Part shown: positions 53,678 through 62,894 of the stretch, one piece after another
How the letters are laid out: the number at the start of each line of letters is the position of its first letter
How positions within the stretch are numbered: the stretch's first letter is position 1
Assembly: GCA_965221765.1 (NCBI GenBank)
Contig: OZ244911.1
Span: forward strand, 496,001-560,000
From: Bin25 sp965221765
GTDB taxonomy: Bacteria; Bacteroidota; Bacteroidia; Flavobacteriales; Flavobacteriaceae
Reading direction: 5' to 3'
Length of the DNA stretch: 64,000 bases
The notes under the pieces: generated by a model
Told to the model about the DNA's origin: nothing
Databases searched by the model: none
What the model saw: the letters and a program-made list of their open reading frames with translations, nothing else
Position numbers and translations under genes: made by a program

Positions 53678-54502
53678 CTATGAAAATTCACGATTGAAAA
53701 AATCGATTACACGTTGGTCTTGACTCGATTCTTCAGAAGTTAAATGAGGTTTTCTTTCTGTTTTTATCTGTTTAATTAACTGTTGATCAATCTCTTGTTG
53801 GGCAACGATAACACCATCGGAATATCTAATTCCTATGGATAATAACTCGGAAGCATCTACAATCGATGAATGGTTTAAACCAATATCAAAAATCTTATCA
53901 TATTCTAGTTTCTCATTGAATTGCTTATTCAAATGACCAGAAAAAACATCTTGATATAATGAACTGATAATTTTGCTGTTTTTGAAGAGCAAATCATCTT
54001 TGTATTTGGTTTTGAGGTACAAAGGAAATAAAGAAGTAAACCAGCCATGCAAGTGAATATAATTAGGGACCCAATTCAACTTTTTTACGGTTTCAATAAC
54101 TCCTTTTGTAAAGAATATCATGCGCTCATCATTATCTGAAAAATATTTTCCAGATGAGTCTTTGAGATAGCCTTTTCGCTTAAAATAGTCATCGCTATCG
54201 ATAAAGTATACTTGCATACGAAGCTTGGGAATCGAAGCTACTTTAATATACAAAGGATAATCATAATTATTAATCACCAAATTAATTCCAGAGAGTCTTA
54301 TGACTTCATGCAACTGATGCCTTCTTTCATTAATCGAGCCATATCGGGGGATAAATATTCGCGTTTGACCCCCCGCTTGATTGATGCTCTTACCTAGTTC
54401 AAAGGCCTTTACTGCTGAAATGGATTGAGGCATATAAGGCACGACATCTGATGAAACTATCAGTATTTTTTTACCTTTTAAAACCTTCGTCTTTGGCGAC
54501 AT
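53678..54502 (-). CDS. glycogen/starch synthase-like protein (N-terminal GT5 domain only)
   Basis: 274 residues. The N-terminal starch-synthase catalytic domain is recognisable: KILIVSSDVVPYMPQSISAV, GGQTRIFIPRYGSINERRHQ, and WVPNYIHLHGWFTSLFPLYL. The normal C-terminal glycosyltransferase domain is missing, which is the usual state of this flavobacterial family. Classical K-x-G-G at the start is replaced, so catalytic activity as a glycogen synthase is doubtful. It precedes the DUF4270 gene by 15 bp on the same strand and is probably in its operon. Confidence 0.8.
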   Translation of the reverse strand: MSPKTKVLKGKKILIVSSDVVPYMPQSISAVKAFELGKSINQAGGQTRIFIPRYGSINERRHQLHEVIRLSGINLVINNYDYPLYIKVASIPKLRMQVYFIDSDDYFKRKGYLKDSSGKYFSDNDERMIFFTKGVIETVKKLNWVPNYIHLHGWFTSLFPLYLKTKYKDDLLFKNSKIISSLYQDVFSGHLNKQFNEKLEYDKIFDIGLNHSSIVDASELLSIGIRYSDGVIVAQQEIDQQLIKQIKTERKPHLTSEESSQDQRVIDFFNREFS

Positions 54503-54569
54503 AACAATTTACAAAGTTAAAACAACCATAAGACTTTGATTATAGGATGCTAAATTGGCTGTCGATTTT

Positions 54570-55424
54570 ATGCTACCAATGCATCCCATCGTAACCAAAG
54601 AAAAACTACGTGATGAAATTCAAAAAAAAGAGCCCTCTAGTTTAGGGTTTGTCCCAACGATGGGGGCCTTACACAAGGGACATTTAAGTCTGATCCATCA
54701 ATCAACGATGGAAAATGAATTAACTATTGTGAGCCTGTTTATAAATCCAACTCAGTTCAATAATCAGGATGATTTAAATCATTATCCCAGGATGCTTGAC
54801 CAAGATTTATTACAATTGACTAGATATGGCAAAAACTTATTGATCTTCACGCCCACAACGAAAGAAATCTATGGTTTAGAGATCACGGCAAAAAAATTTG
54901 ATTTTATGGGTTTAGATCAACATATGGAAGGAAGAGCAAGGCCTAATCACTTTCAAGGCGTAGCTACCGTGGTTCAAATATTGATTGATATCATCCAACC
55001 CCACAAGATGTATTTGGGAGAAAAAGATTTTCAACAATTACAGATTCTTCGTTTAATAAAACGCCAACTTCAATGGAAGACTAAAATAGTGGCTTGTCCT
55101 ATCATTCGAGAACCTCATGGGCTGGCCATGAGTTCTCGAAACATTAAATTATCGCAAGAGTTGAGAATCCAGTCTCAAAGTATTTATCACTCCCTATTAT
55201 ATGCTAAAAAAGCGATTGAAACATCTCCCATTAATCTTATTAAGAGGACCGTTACAAATACCATCCACCGATTACCAAATTTAAAGTTGGATTATTTTGA
55301 AATTGTAGAACCCCATACCTTGATTCCCATTTCAAAAGCACAAAAGGGCAAATCCTATCGAGGTTGTATAGCAGTATATGCTCATAATATTCGATTGATT
55401 GACAATATTGAAATCTGCTGTTAA
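54570..55424 (+). CDS. panC: pantoate-beta-alanine ligase
   Basis: 284 residues from the ATG at 54570 (TTG at 54555 also in frame). It has GFVPTMGALHKGHLSLIHQS (HIGH-type), FINPTQFNNQDDLNHYPR, GLDQHMEGRARPNHFQGVAT, and YLGEKDFQQLQILR. It makes pantothenate from pantoate, beta-alanine and ATP. The next gene in many flavobacteria is panD; here a YbhN-type gene follows and no panD is seen. Divergent from the glycogen-synthase-like gene. Confidence 0.95.
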   Translation: MLPMHPIVTKEKLRDEIQKKEPSSLGFVPTMGALHKGHLSLIHQSTMENELTIVSLFINPTQFNNQDDLNHYPRMLDQDLLQLTRYGKNLLIFTPTTKEIYGLEITAKKFDFMGLDQHMEGRARPNHFQGVATVVQILIDIIQPHKMYLGEKDFQQLQILRLIKRQLQWKTKIVACPIIREPHGLAMSSRNIKLSQELRIQSQSIYHSLLYAKKAIETSPINLIKRTVTNTIHRLPNLKLDYFEIVEPHTLIPISKAQKGKSYRGCIAVYAHNIRLIDNIEICC

Positions 55425-55516
55425 CCCATCATGCCCTTTACATTAGAATGATATCTTTGTTTGATCAATTCCATTGGGTTTGATAATTGGTAGTTTTTTG
55501 AAGTTACTGAGCAACT

Positions 55517-56539
55517 TTGCATAGCATCCATCAATCGCCCACAGGCTCATCATTGAAAAAAAATAAAATAATCATTCAAATAATCAAAGTCTTGGGTCCC
55601 CTAGTATTAGGGATATTTTTTATTTATATCACTTATCGAGTCACGACCTTCGAAGAACGACAAGATATTTTTACTCATTTATTACAAACTCCCCCATGGG
55701 TGGTTTTATTGTCGATTTTATTTGGCTTATTGAGTCATTTATCCCGATCCTTTCGTTGGCATTACATGTTGACTCCTATGGGTTATAAAACAAAAACAAT
55801 CAATAATTTTTTGTCCATCATGGTAGCCTATTTGGCTAATATTGGGATTCCGAGAAGTGGCGAGATTTTAAGAGCCTCAACTATTGCAAGCTATGAAAAA
55901 GTTCCTTTTGCTATGGCCATGGGAAATATCGTTGCCGAACGTATAATTGATTTATTGATGTTAGGGATTTTTATTTTAGTTGCCTTTGTTCTTAATGTTA
56001 AGATTATCAATCAAATTTTGGTTGAAAATCTTGAATCTTGGTTAGAATCCGCTTTTATTATTTCAATTGTCCTTATATTACTATACCGACTAATCCAATA
56101 TCTCAAAAAAAGAATTAAAAGCAAAAAGGCTAATCGAATTCGAAATTTTTATAATCAGTTTATTCAGGGGGTTCAAATCCTATCACAAATGCCCAATAAA
56201 TTATTTTACATCCTTCATTCAATATTTATTTGGATGATGTATTTCTTAATGTTTTATGTGGTCAAATTTGCAATACAAGACACCTATGATATTTCTTTAG
56301 ATGTTTTATTGCCAGCATTTATAATAGGGGTTTTGACCATTGCGACAACAAATGGTGGCTTAGGGGTATATCCTCTCGCTATTGGCGCCTATTTTATTTC
56401 TGTGGATATTTCTCAAGAATACGGTTTGGCTTTTGGATGGATCGTTTGGACCATCCAGACAGTATTGGTTGTGGTTATAGGAGGGTTGTCTTTTGTGGCT
56501 TTACCTCTTGTCAATAAATCTTTGACCTCTAGATCCTAA
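55517..56539 (+). CDS. YbhN/UPF0104 family flippase-like membrane protein
   Basis: 340 residues from a TTG start. About eight transmembrane helices; the segment SHLSRSFRWHYMLTPMGYKT and the motif NIGIPRSGEILRASTIASYE are characteristic. TNGGLGVYPLAIGAYF near 280 is also typical. Related proteins are lysyl-phosphatidylglycerol synthase membrane domains, but the soluble synthase part is missing, so lipid or polyprenyl translocation is more likely. It ends just before radA and is probably co-transcribed with it. Confidence 0.8.
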   Translation: MHSIHQSPTGSSLKKNKIIIQIIKVLGPLVLGIFFIYITYRVTTFEERQDIFTHLLQTPPWVVLLSILFGLLSHLSRSFRWHYMLTPMGYKTKTINNFLSIMVAYLANIGIPRSGEILRASTIASYEKVPFAMAMGNIVAERIIDLLMLGIFILVAFVLNVKIINQILVENLESWLESAFIISIVLILLYRLIQYLKKRIKSKKANRIRNFYNQFIQGVQILSQMPNKLFYILHSIFIWMMYFLMFYVVKFAIQDTYDISLDVLLPAFIIGVLTIATTNGGLGVYPLAIGAYFISVDISQEYGLAFGWIVWTIQTVLVVVIGGLSFVALPLVNKSLTSRS

Positions 56540-56543
56540 ATTG

Positions 56544-57905
56544 ATGAAAAAGAGTAAAACCACATATGTCTGTCAAGCCTGTGAGACTCGGCACCTCCAA
56601 TGGCAAGGCCAGTGTTCTTCTTGTCATCAATGGCAAACCATCATCAAACAAGTTGTGGACGATTCCCCGATTAACACCTGGGCTGATTCAGATGTTTTGT
56701 CAAAAACATCGAAACCGATTAAAATCGAAGAGATAGCAATTCAAAACAGCCCTAGAATACGGACCAAGGATAAAGAATTTAATCGAGTTTTGGGAGGAGG
56801 AATTGTCTTAGGGTCCATGATTTTAATTGGAGGAGAACCTGGTATTGGGAAGTCCACCTTACTCTTGCAAATCTCATTAGACCTTCCACAAAAGGTGCTT
56901 TATGTCAGTGGTGAAGAAAGTGCCCAACAAATCAGATTACGCTCTAATCGAATTGGGAAAAATAAAAATAATTGTTATGTATTGGCTCAAACCAATCTCG
57001 ATCATATTTTTAGTCAAATAAAACCATTATCTCCTCAGTTGGTCGTCATCGATTCGATTCAAACCTTGACCACCCCATTAGTCGATTCTTCTGCGGCATC
57101 CATTACTCAAGTCCGAACTTGTACCGCCCAATTATTAGAATTTGCTAAAACCGAAAATATTCCAGTGATCTTGATTGGCCATATCACTAAAGAAGGACAT
57201 TTGGCAGGACCTAAGGTATTAGAACACATGGTTGACACGGTATTACTTTTTGAAGGAGATCGAAATTATTCACACCGTATTTTAAGAACTCAAAAAAATC
57301 GATTTGGACCTGCCTTCGAACTAGGAATCTATCAAATGAACCATGATGGCTTGACCATCGTTGATAATCCAAGTGAAATTTTAATCAGCCAAAAAGGGGA
57401 TCAATCTAGTGGGTATTCCATTGCGGTTACTGTTGAAGGGATTCGTCCTTTACTAATTGAAGTACAAGCTCTAGTCAGTAAAGCCGTTTATGGAACTCCT
57501 CAAAGGAGCTCGACAGGATTTAATGGCAAAAGACTTCATATGCTACTAGCTATTTTGGAAAAAAAAGTAGGGTTTTCATTTGGTGATCAGGATGTTTTTG
57601 TGAATATTACTGGCGGAATCAGAGTCGAAGAACCCGCTATTGATTTAGCCGTCATTATGGCTGTTCTTTCAAGTTACTTTGATTTGGCCGTATCTCAATG
57701 GGTTTGTTTTGCTGCTGAAATCGGTTTATCCGGCGAAATCAGAGCCGTTCCTAAAATAGACACTCGCATTAAAGAAGCTCAAAAAAGGGGATATACGGAT
57801 TTTGCTTTATCGGATCACAATATAACATCCGATTATAATGACAAAATTAACTTGCAACGGTTTGATAGCATTGAAAAAATTATCAGACACTTTTTTAGAC
57901 CTTAA
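56544..57905 (+). CDS. radA: DNA repair protein RadA
   Basis: 453 residues from the ATG at 56544. A zinc finger CQACETRHLQWQGQCSSC, Walker A GEPGIGKSTLLLQ, the RadA motif KNRFGP, and a C-terminal Lon-like domain (LSGEIRAVPKIDTRIKEA). It is a RecA-like branch-migration ATPase acting in recombinational repair. It follows the YbhN gene by 4 bp. Confidence 0.96.
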   Translation: MKKSKTTYVCQACETRHLQWQGQCSSCHQWQTIIKQVVDDSPINTWADSDVLSKTSKPIKIEEIAIQNSPRIRTKDKEFNRVLGGGIVLGSMILIGGEPGIGKSTLLLQISLDLPQKVLYVSGEESAQQIRLRSNRIGKNKNNCYVLAQTNLDHIFSQIKPLSPQLVVIDSIQTLTTPLVDSSAASITQVRTCTAQLLEFAKTENIPVILIGHITKEGHLAGPKVLEHMVDTVLLFEGDRNYSHRILRTQKNRFGPAFELGIYQMNHDGLTIVDNPSEILISQKGDQSSGYSIAVTVEGIRPLLIEVQALVSKAVYGTPQRSSTGFNGKRLHMLLAILEKKVGFSFGDQDVFVNITGGIRVEEPAIDLAVIMAVLSSYFDLAVSQWVCFAAEIGLSGEIRAVPKIDTRIKEAQKRGYTDFALSDHNITSDYNDKINLQRFDSIEKIIRHFFRP

Positions 57906-57945
57906 ACTTCTTCTATTTTAAATCAACATCGACCAAAGATTCATC

Positions 57946-59286
57946 ATGGAAAAAATCATCAATAATTTTTTAAATGCGGTTGAAGCTCGGAATCGAAATC
58001 AACCAGAATTTATGCAAGCCGTTTCTGAGGTAGTCGAAACCGTTATTCCTTATATCGTTTCACAAAAAATCTACTACGGCCAAAATATTTTACTGCGGAT
58101 GGTGGAGCCTGAAAGGGTGATTTCCTTTCGGGTGGCATGGGTGGATGAAACCGGAGAAATCCGGGTCAATAGAGGTTATCGAGTAGAAATGAATTCTGCT
58201 ATTGGACCATACAAAGGCGGCTTGCGTTTTCATCCCAATGTAAATCTGAGTATTTTAAAATTTTTGGCATTTGAACAAATTTTTAAAAATGCCTTAACCA
58301 CCCTTCCCATGGGTGGTGGAAAAGGTGGTTCGGATTTTAATCCCAAAGGAAAATCCGATATTGATGTGATGCGGTTTTGTCAAAGTTTTATGACCGAACT
58401 AGCTAGGCATATTGGTCCAAACAGAGATATTCCAGCGGGAGATATTGGTGTGGGTAGTCGAGAAATCGGCTATATGTTCGGGCAATACAAACGTCTTAGA
58501 AATGAATTCACAGGAGTATTAACTGGCAAAGGACTCACATGGGGTGGATCTTTGATTCGGTCTGAAGCCACTGGTTATGGGGTGGTGTATTTTATAGAAA
58601 ATATGTTGCAAAATGTCGGTCAGAGCATTGAAGGTAAAACAGTCGTGGTATCGGGTTCTGGTAATGTGGCTCAATATGCCACTGAAAAAGCCATTACCAT
58701 GGGAGCCAAGGTTTTGACCATGTCTGATTCTTCCGGATACATCTTTGATCAAGATGGCATTGACCAAGAAAAACTCCAATACATTATGGATATAAAAAAC
58801 AATAAAAGAGACCGTATAAAACAATATGTTAGGCAATATCCTAGAGCCACTTACCATGAGGGACAAACACCTTGGAAGGTCCCTTGTCAAATTGCAATTC
58901 CTTGCGCCACTCAAAATGAATTGCTAGAAAACGATGCCAAAGCACTCATTAAAAACCAATGTATTGCTGTTGGAGAAGGTGCTAATATGCCCTCTGATCA
59001 TGGAGCAATCAATCAATTTTTAAATTCCAAAGTACTGTTTGCACCTGGAAAAGCATCCAATGCTGGAGGGGTGGCTGTTTCAGGATTGGAAATGGCTCAG
59101 AATTCTCTTCGTTTCAGTTGGACTAGAGAACAAGTCGATGAACGTCTAAAAGTCATTATGAATGATATTCACCAATCTTGTTTGGATTATGGCCTAGTGA
59201 AAAAAAAGATTAATTATGTCAAAGGAGCCAATATTGCCGGATTTATTAAAGTTGCAGATGCGATGTTAGCACAAGGTGTTGTGTAA
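57946..59286 (+). CDS. gdhA: NADP-type glutamate dehydrogenase
   Basis: 446 residues, the hexameric small GDH length. It has GPYKGGLRFHPNVNLSILKF, the catalytic GGGKGGSDFNPKGKSD, GDIGVGSREIGYMFGQYKRL, and the nucleotide-binding VVVSGSGNVAQYATEKA. It interconverts 2-oxoglutarate plus ammonium and glutamate, linking carbon and nitrogen metabolism. It follows radA by 40 bp and precedes recO. Confidence 0.96.
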   Translation: MEKIINNFLNAVEARNRNQPEFMQAVSEVVETVIPYIVSQKIYYGQNILLRMVEPERVISFRVAWVDETGEIRVNRGYRVEMNSAIGPYKGGLRFHPNVNLSILKFLAFEQIFKNALTTLPMGGGKGGSDFNPKGKSDIDVMRFCQSFMTELARHIGPNRDIPAGDIGVGSREIGYMFGQYKRLRNEFTGVLTGKGLTWGGSLIRSEATGYGVVYFIENMLQNVGQSIEGKTVVVSGSGNVAQYATEKAITMGAKVLTMSDSSGYIFDQDGIDQEKLQYIMDIKNNKRDRIKQYVRQYPRATYHEGQTPWKVPCQIAIPCATQNELLENDAKALIKNQCIAVGEGANMPSDHGAINQFLNSKVLFAPGKASNAGGVAVSGLEMAQNSLRFSWTREQVDERLKVIMNDIHQSCLDYGLVKKKINYVKGANIAGFIKVADAMLAQGVV

Positions 59287-59300
59287 GTTTAAAATTGCCA

Positions 59301-60026
59301 ATGATTGTGGTTCAAGCACTCATTTTACGGACCCTACACTTCGGTGAAAGTTCTTTGATTGTCAATTGTTATACCAAACAATTTGGGTATCAATCTTATA
59401 TTTTGAAAGGAATTCGAAAATTCAGAAATAAACCAAGATTAAAAAAGGCTCTTTTTCAAACCACCAATATATTAGAAATAGTGACTAAAAAATATCCTAG
59501 TGATCAGCTAGGGTATTTAAAAGAAGCTCGAATGGCCTATATATATAAGAAAATTCCAATCAATTATCAAAAAAAAACAATCATTCTGTTTTTGTTTGAA
59601 TTATTGTATCAATTACTGAGAAAGGAAGATGGGGTTAACACACAACTTTACAATTTTGTTGCTGAAAATTTAAAATGGTATGACCATCATGATGGAGTTG
59701 ATTCTTTCTTCTTGAAGTTTTTAGTCGATATTACCAAGCACTTGGGCTATTTCCCTGATATAAGGAATCGTAATGCGATATATTTTGATTTGGAAAAATC
59801 TCAATTAACAGATCAATTGCCTCGAGGAAACTATTTAGAAGGGCTTCAAAAGGATATGTGGTTATATTTTCTAGGTACAAGTTTTGATGAACTTAAGTTT
59901 AGGAGTTTTAATCCTTTAGAGCAAAAACAGATGCTTAAAAGTGTCTTTGACTACTATAGTCACCATTTTTTAAACTTTAAGGTTCCTTATTCAATCAAAC
60001 TATTACATGAAGTCATCGCTAGTTAA
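59301..60026 (+). CDS. recO: DNA repair protein RecO
   Basis: 241 residues from the ATG at 59301 (a TTG at 59295 is in frame). The N-terminal OB-fold has VVQALILRTLHFGESSLIVN and YTKQFGYQSYILKGIRKFR; the rest is helical, with no zinc-finger cysteines. RecO loads RecA on SSB-coated DNA together with RecR. Its stop overlaps the start of the TonB receptor gene by 20 bp, a frequent flavobacterial arrangement. Confidence 0.9.
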   Translation: MIVVQALILRTLHFGESSLIVNCYTKQFGYQSYILKGIRKFRNKPRLKKALFQTTNILEIVTKKYPSDQLGYLKEARMAYIYKKIPINYQKKTIILFLFELLYQLLRKEDGVNTQLYNFVAENLKWYDHHDGVDSFFLKFLVDITKHLGYFPDIRNRNAIYFDLEKSQLTDQLPRGNYLEGLQKDMWLYFLGTSFDELKFRSFNPLEQKQMLKSVFDYYSHHFLNFKVPYSIKLLHEVIAS

Positions 60027-62544
60027 ATTGAGCTTTACTCTTGGATTCTTTGGGATTGGAATTTTAGGATATTCCCAAACTATCATTATCAAAGATCGTC
60101 AAACCCAAGAGCCATTAGAATCCGTAGTGATTGTCGATCAAGAACTGAATTCAACCATTACGGATGCTCAAGGGATAGCCAACATCAGCGACTTAAATTC
60201 TGGAGATTTATTGACTATTTCAAGATTGGGTTATCAAGACTACCAATTTGTCAACGATTCATCTCAAATAAATATTCATGTATCATTAGAACAAGAACCT
60301 AAATCACTTAATGAAATTATATTATCGGTCGCTCGGAGTGAAATTTCAAGAAATCAAGTGGCTGAAAAAGTCAGTATCATCTCCAAACGAGACATCGAGT
60401 TTTTTCGTCCTTCTACTGGTGCAGAATTGATGAGACTCAGTCCGGGAGTTCGGTTGCAGAAGTCTCAAGGTGGCGGAGGAAGTCCTGTATTGAGAGGACT
60501 TGAAGCCAATCGAATTCTCATGGTTGTTGATGGTATACGAATGAACAATGCTATTTACCGATCTGGACATCATCACTACGCGTTATCTATTGACCCTCAT
60601 ACCATAGAAAGGGTCGAAGTGACTTTTGGTTCTTCTTCAGTAGGTTATGGCTCTGATGGGCTAGGGGGGGTCGTCCATTACTATACCAAAACCCCTCGAT
60701 TGAATGCTGATGGGCATAATAATTTCACTCTCAATAGTAATTTGAGTACTGCTGATAAGCAAATTATCAATAATATTTCACTTGAATGGGGGTTTGAAAA
60801 ATGGGGGTCACTGACCAGTTTTACTTATTCTGATTTTGGTGATATCAAAATGGGGGCTGTTCGAAACCATGGATTCAAACATTGGGGATTGGTCCCTCTT
60901 TACTCGAGAAGTAATCGCGATATTTTTGCTCCAAATATCATTATCAATCCGGATCCTTTAATTCAAAAAAATTCAGGATATCAACAATTGGATATTTTTC
61001 AAAAATTTATTTATCAACTAGATACCGATCAACAACTTGCTTTAAACCTTCAATTTTCTACCACGACTGATATCCCACGATTTGATCGTCTAGTTGAAAC
61101 CCGAAATGATTTTTTACGATATGCCGAATGGTATTATGGTCCCCAAAAAAGATTTTTACTCAGTGGACAATATAAGTTTTATTCTAATTGGATTGTTTTA
61201 AATAAGGGAATCATTACCATAGGATATCAAAACGTTAAAGAATCTCGCATCAACCGGTTGTTCACTTCATTGGAACGAAATATTCAAGAAGAAGATGTTG
61301 ATGTGTTTAGTTTGAATGCCGACTTTGATTTCAAAATCAATGAAACTCATAAGTTTTCTTATGGATTGGAAGCCACATTGAATACCGTTAGTTCATTTGC
61401 TCTTGCTTATACAATCGCTTATGATGAAACTATATTGGATACACCTTATGACCCTAATCTTATAGAAATAACAAATTCTATTTTGGATGTGCCTATCATT
61501 GCTATTTTTGGTTCGAGAGCCATTCCAAGTCGATATCCTAGTGATTATAGTTATTTGGGAACAATGGCTGCCTATGCCAATTGGGTATGGAAATTCAATC
61601 CAAAATTCAGTTTGAATATAGGATTTCGAATGAATTATGTTGAAGTATTTGCCAAATGGAATGACATTGCGAATATCGATGCTTTGCTTGACCAAACCCA
61701 TGTTATTAATATTGTTTCTAGTGAAACCGTTTCATTAATCTATCGTCCAAATAATCAGATACAATGGAATTTTATCTTATCGAGTGGATTTCGTAGTCCT
61801 AATATCGATGATTTAGGAAAAATTCGACAAAGTGGTCTTGATTTATTAGTTCCAAATAATTTTTTAAAGGCAGAATATGCTTACAATTTAGATATTGGTA
61901 TCGACAAACGATTCAATCAATCGAATAACTTTATTTCCATTAGAGCGTATGGGACAATCCTTTCACGACATATTGGAAGAGATCAGTTCCAAATTATTAC
62001 GGATGAATCCACCGAAGATAAAAGCACCATACTTTATAATGATCAAGAACTCCGAACCATCGCTAATAAAAATCTCGGAGATCGATACCTTTATGGAGCG
62101 ACTTTTGATACTAGGATTACTTTATTTAAACATTTAGATCTTCTTTCTAGTTTAACCTATACCGAAAGCATTAAACATGATACCTACGGTCCTTTACCAT
62201 CTATTTCTCCTTTATTTGGTTCTACCAAGTTGGAATTCCATCATCATAAGTTTCGAGCTTTTTTAGGGCTTGAATTTAGTGATGCCAAAAGTCCTAAAGA
62301 TTACAGTATAGGAGGCGAAGATGGTCTTGAAGAAACTCCTCGAAATTTAGGTGATGGAAAATACTCATACCATGGAACTCCTTCATGGATGACGCTTAAT
62401 TTTAATAGTCAAGTTCAAATTACCAAAAAGGCCATCATCAAACTAGGATTTGAAAATATTTTTGATATTCACTACAAGCCCTTTGCTTCAGGAATTTCTT
62501 CCCCCGGTCGAAACTTTAAAATCGGATTACACTACCAATTTTGA
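60007..62544 (+). CDS. TonB-dependent outer-membrane receptor
   Basis: 845 residues. Signal (LSFTLGFFGIGILGYSQ), a carboxypeptidase-regulatory-like domain (~24-95), a plug (NRILMVVDGIRMNNAIYRSG, FGSSSVGYGSDGLGG) and a beta-barrel ending FKIGLHYQF. The ligand is unknown; heme- or siderophore-type receptors share this layout. Start overlaps recO by 20 bp. The codons for GLGG contain a G7 run (60664-60670). Confidence 0.92.
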   Translation: MKSSLVKLSFTLGFFGIGILGYSQTIIIKDRQTQEPLESVVIVDQELNSTITDAQGIANISDLNSGDLLTISRLGYQDYQFVNDSSQINIHVSLEQEPKSLNEIILSVARSEISRNQVAEKVSIISKRDIEFFRPSTGAELMRLSPGVRLQKSQGGGGSPVLRGLEANRILMVVDGIRMNNAIYRSGHHHYALSIDPHTIERVEVTFGSSSVGYGSDGLGGVVHYYTKTPRLNADGHNNFTLNSNLSTADKQIINNISLEWGFEKWGSLTSFTYSDFGDIKMGAVRNHGFKHWGLVPLYSRSNRDIFAPNIIINPDPLIQKNSGYQQLDIFQKFIYQLDTDQQLALNLQFSTTTDIPRFDRLVETRNDFLRYAEWYYGPQKRFLLSGQYKFYSNWIVLNKGIITIGYQNVKESRINRLFTSLERNIQEEDVDVFSLNADFDFKINETHKFSYGLEATLNTVSSFALAYTIAYDETILDTPYDPNLIEITNSILDVPIIAIFGSRAIPSRYPSDYSYLGTMAAYANWVWKFNPKFSLNIGFRMNYVEVFAKWNDIANIDALLDQTHVINIVSSETVSLIYRPNNQIQWNFILSSGFRSPNIDDLGKIRQSGLDLLVPNNFLKAEYAYNLDIGIDKRFNQSNNFISIRAYGTILSRHIGRDQFQIITDESTEDKSTILYNDQELRTIANKNLGDRYLYGATFDTRITLFKHLDLLSSLTYTESIKHDTYGPLPSISPLFGSTKLEFHHHKFRAFLGLEFSDAKSPKDYSIGGEDGLEETPRNLGDGKYSYHGTPSWMTLNFNSQVQITKKAIIKLGFENIFDIHYKPFASGISSPGRNFKIGLHYQF

Positions 62545-62894
62545 ACGAGGCTCCAGGCAATTTATACCAATTGGTTTTCTGTATTTTAGGTACTTGATTT
62601 TCCCGGATTTCCTTTTATAGAAAGTAACTACAGTGTAAACAACAAAAATTATTTCATGACTTTAAAAAGTAATCTAAACCGCAACTTAGTATTAGGAATC
62701 TGTTTAGATTAGGAAACCTAACTTCAAAAAGAATTACTTAATATGGTATGATTGAACTTAAATTAGACGTAACTATACTTACGTCTTTACAACACTTTAA
62801 AAATCAGAGCAGTTAAATCTTAAGAAGAACCTCTACTCAAAACGAACTAAAACGCACAAAGCATATATCAAGGACTACTTGTTGAAATAATATA
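62545..62894. other. region without a recognisable gene
   Basis: About 350 AT-rich bases after the TonB receptor gene. Stops occur in all frames and no strong hairpin is seen. Confidence 0.35.
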
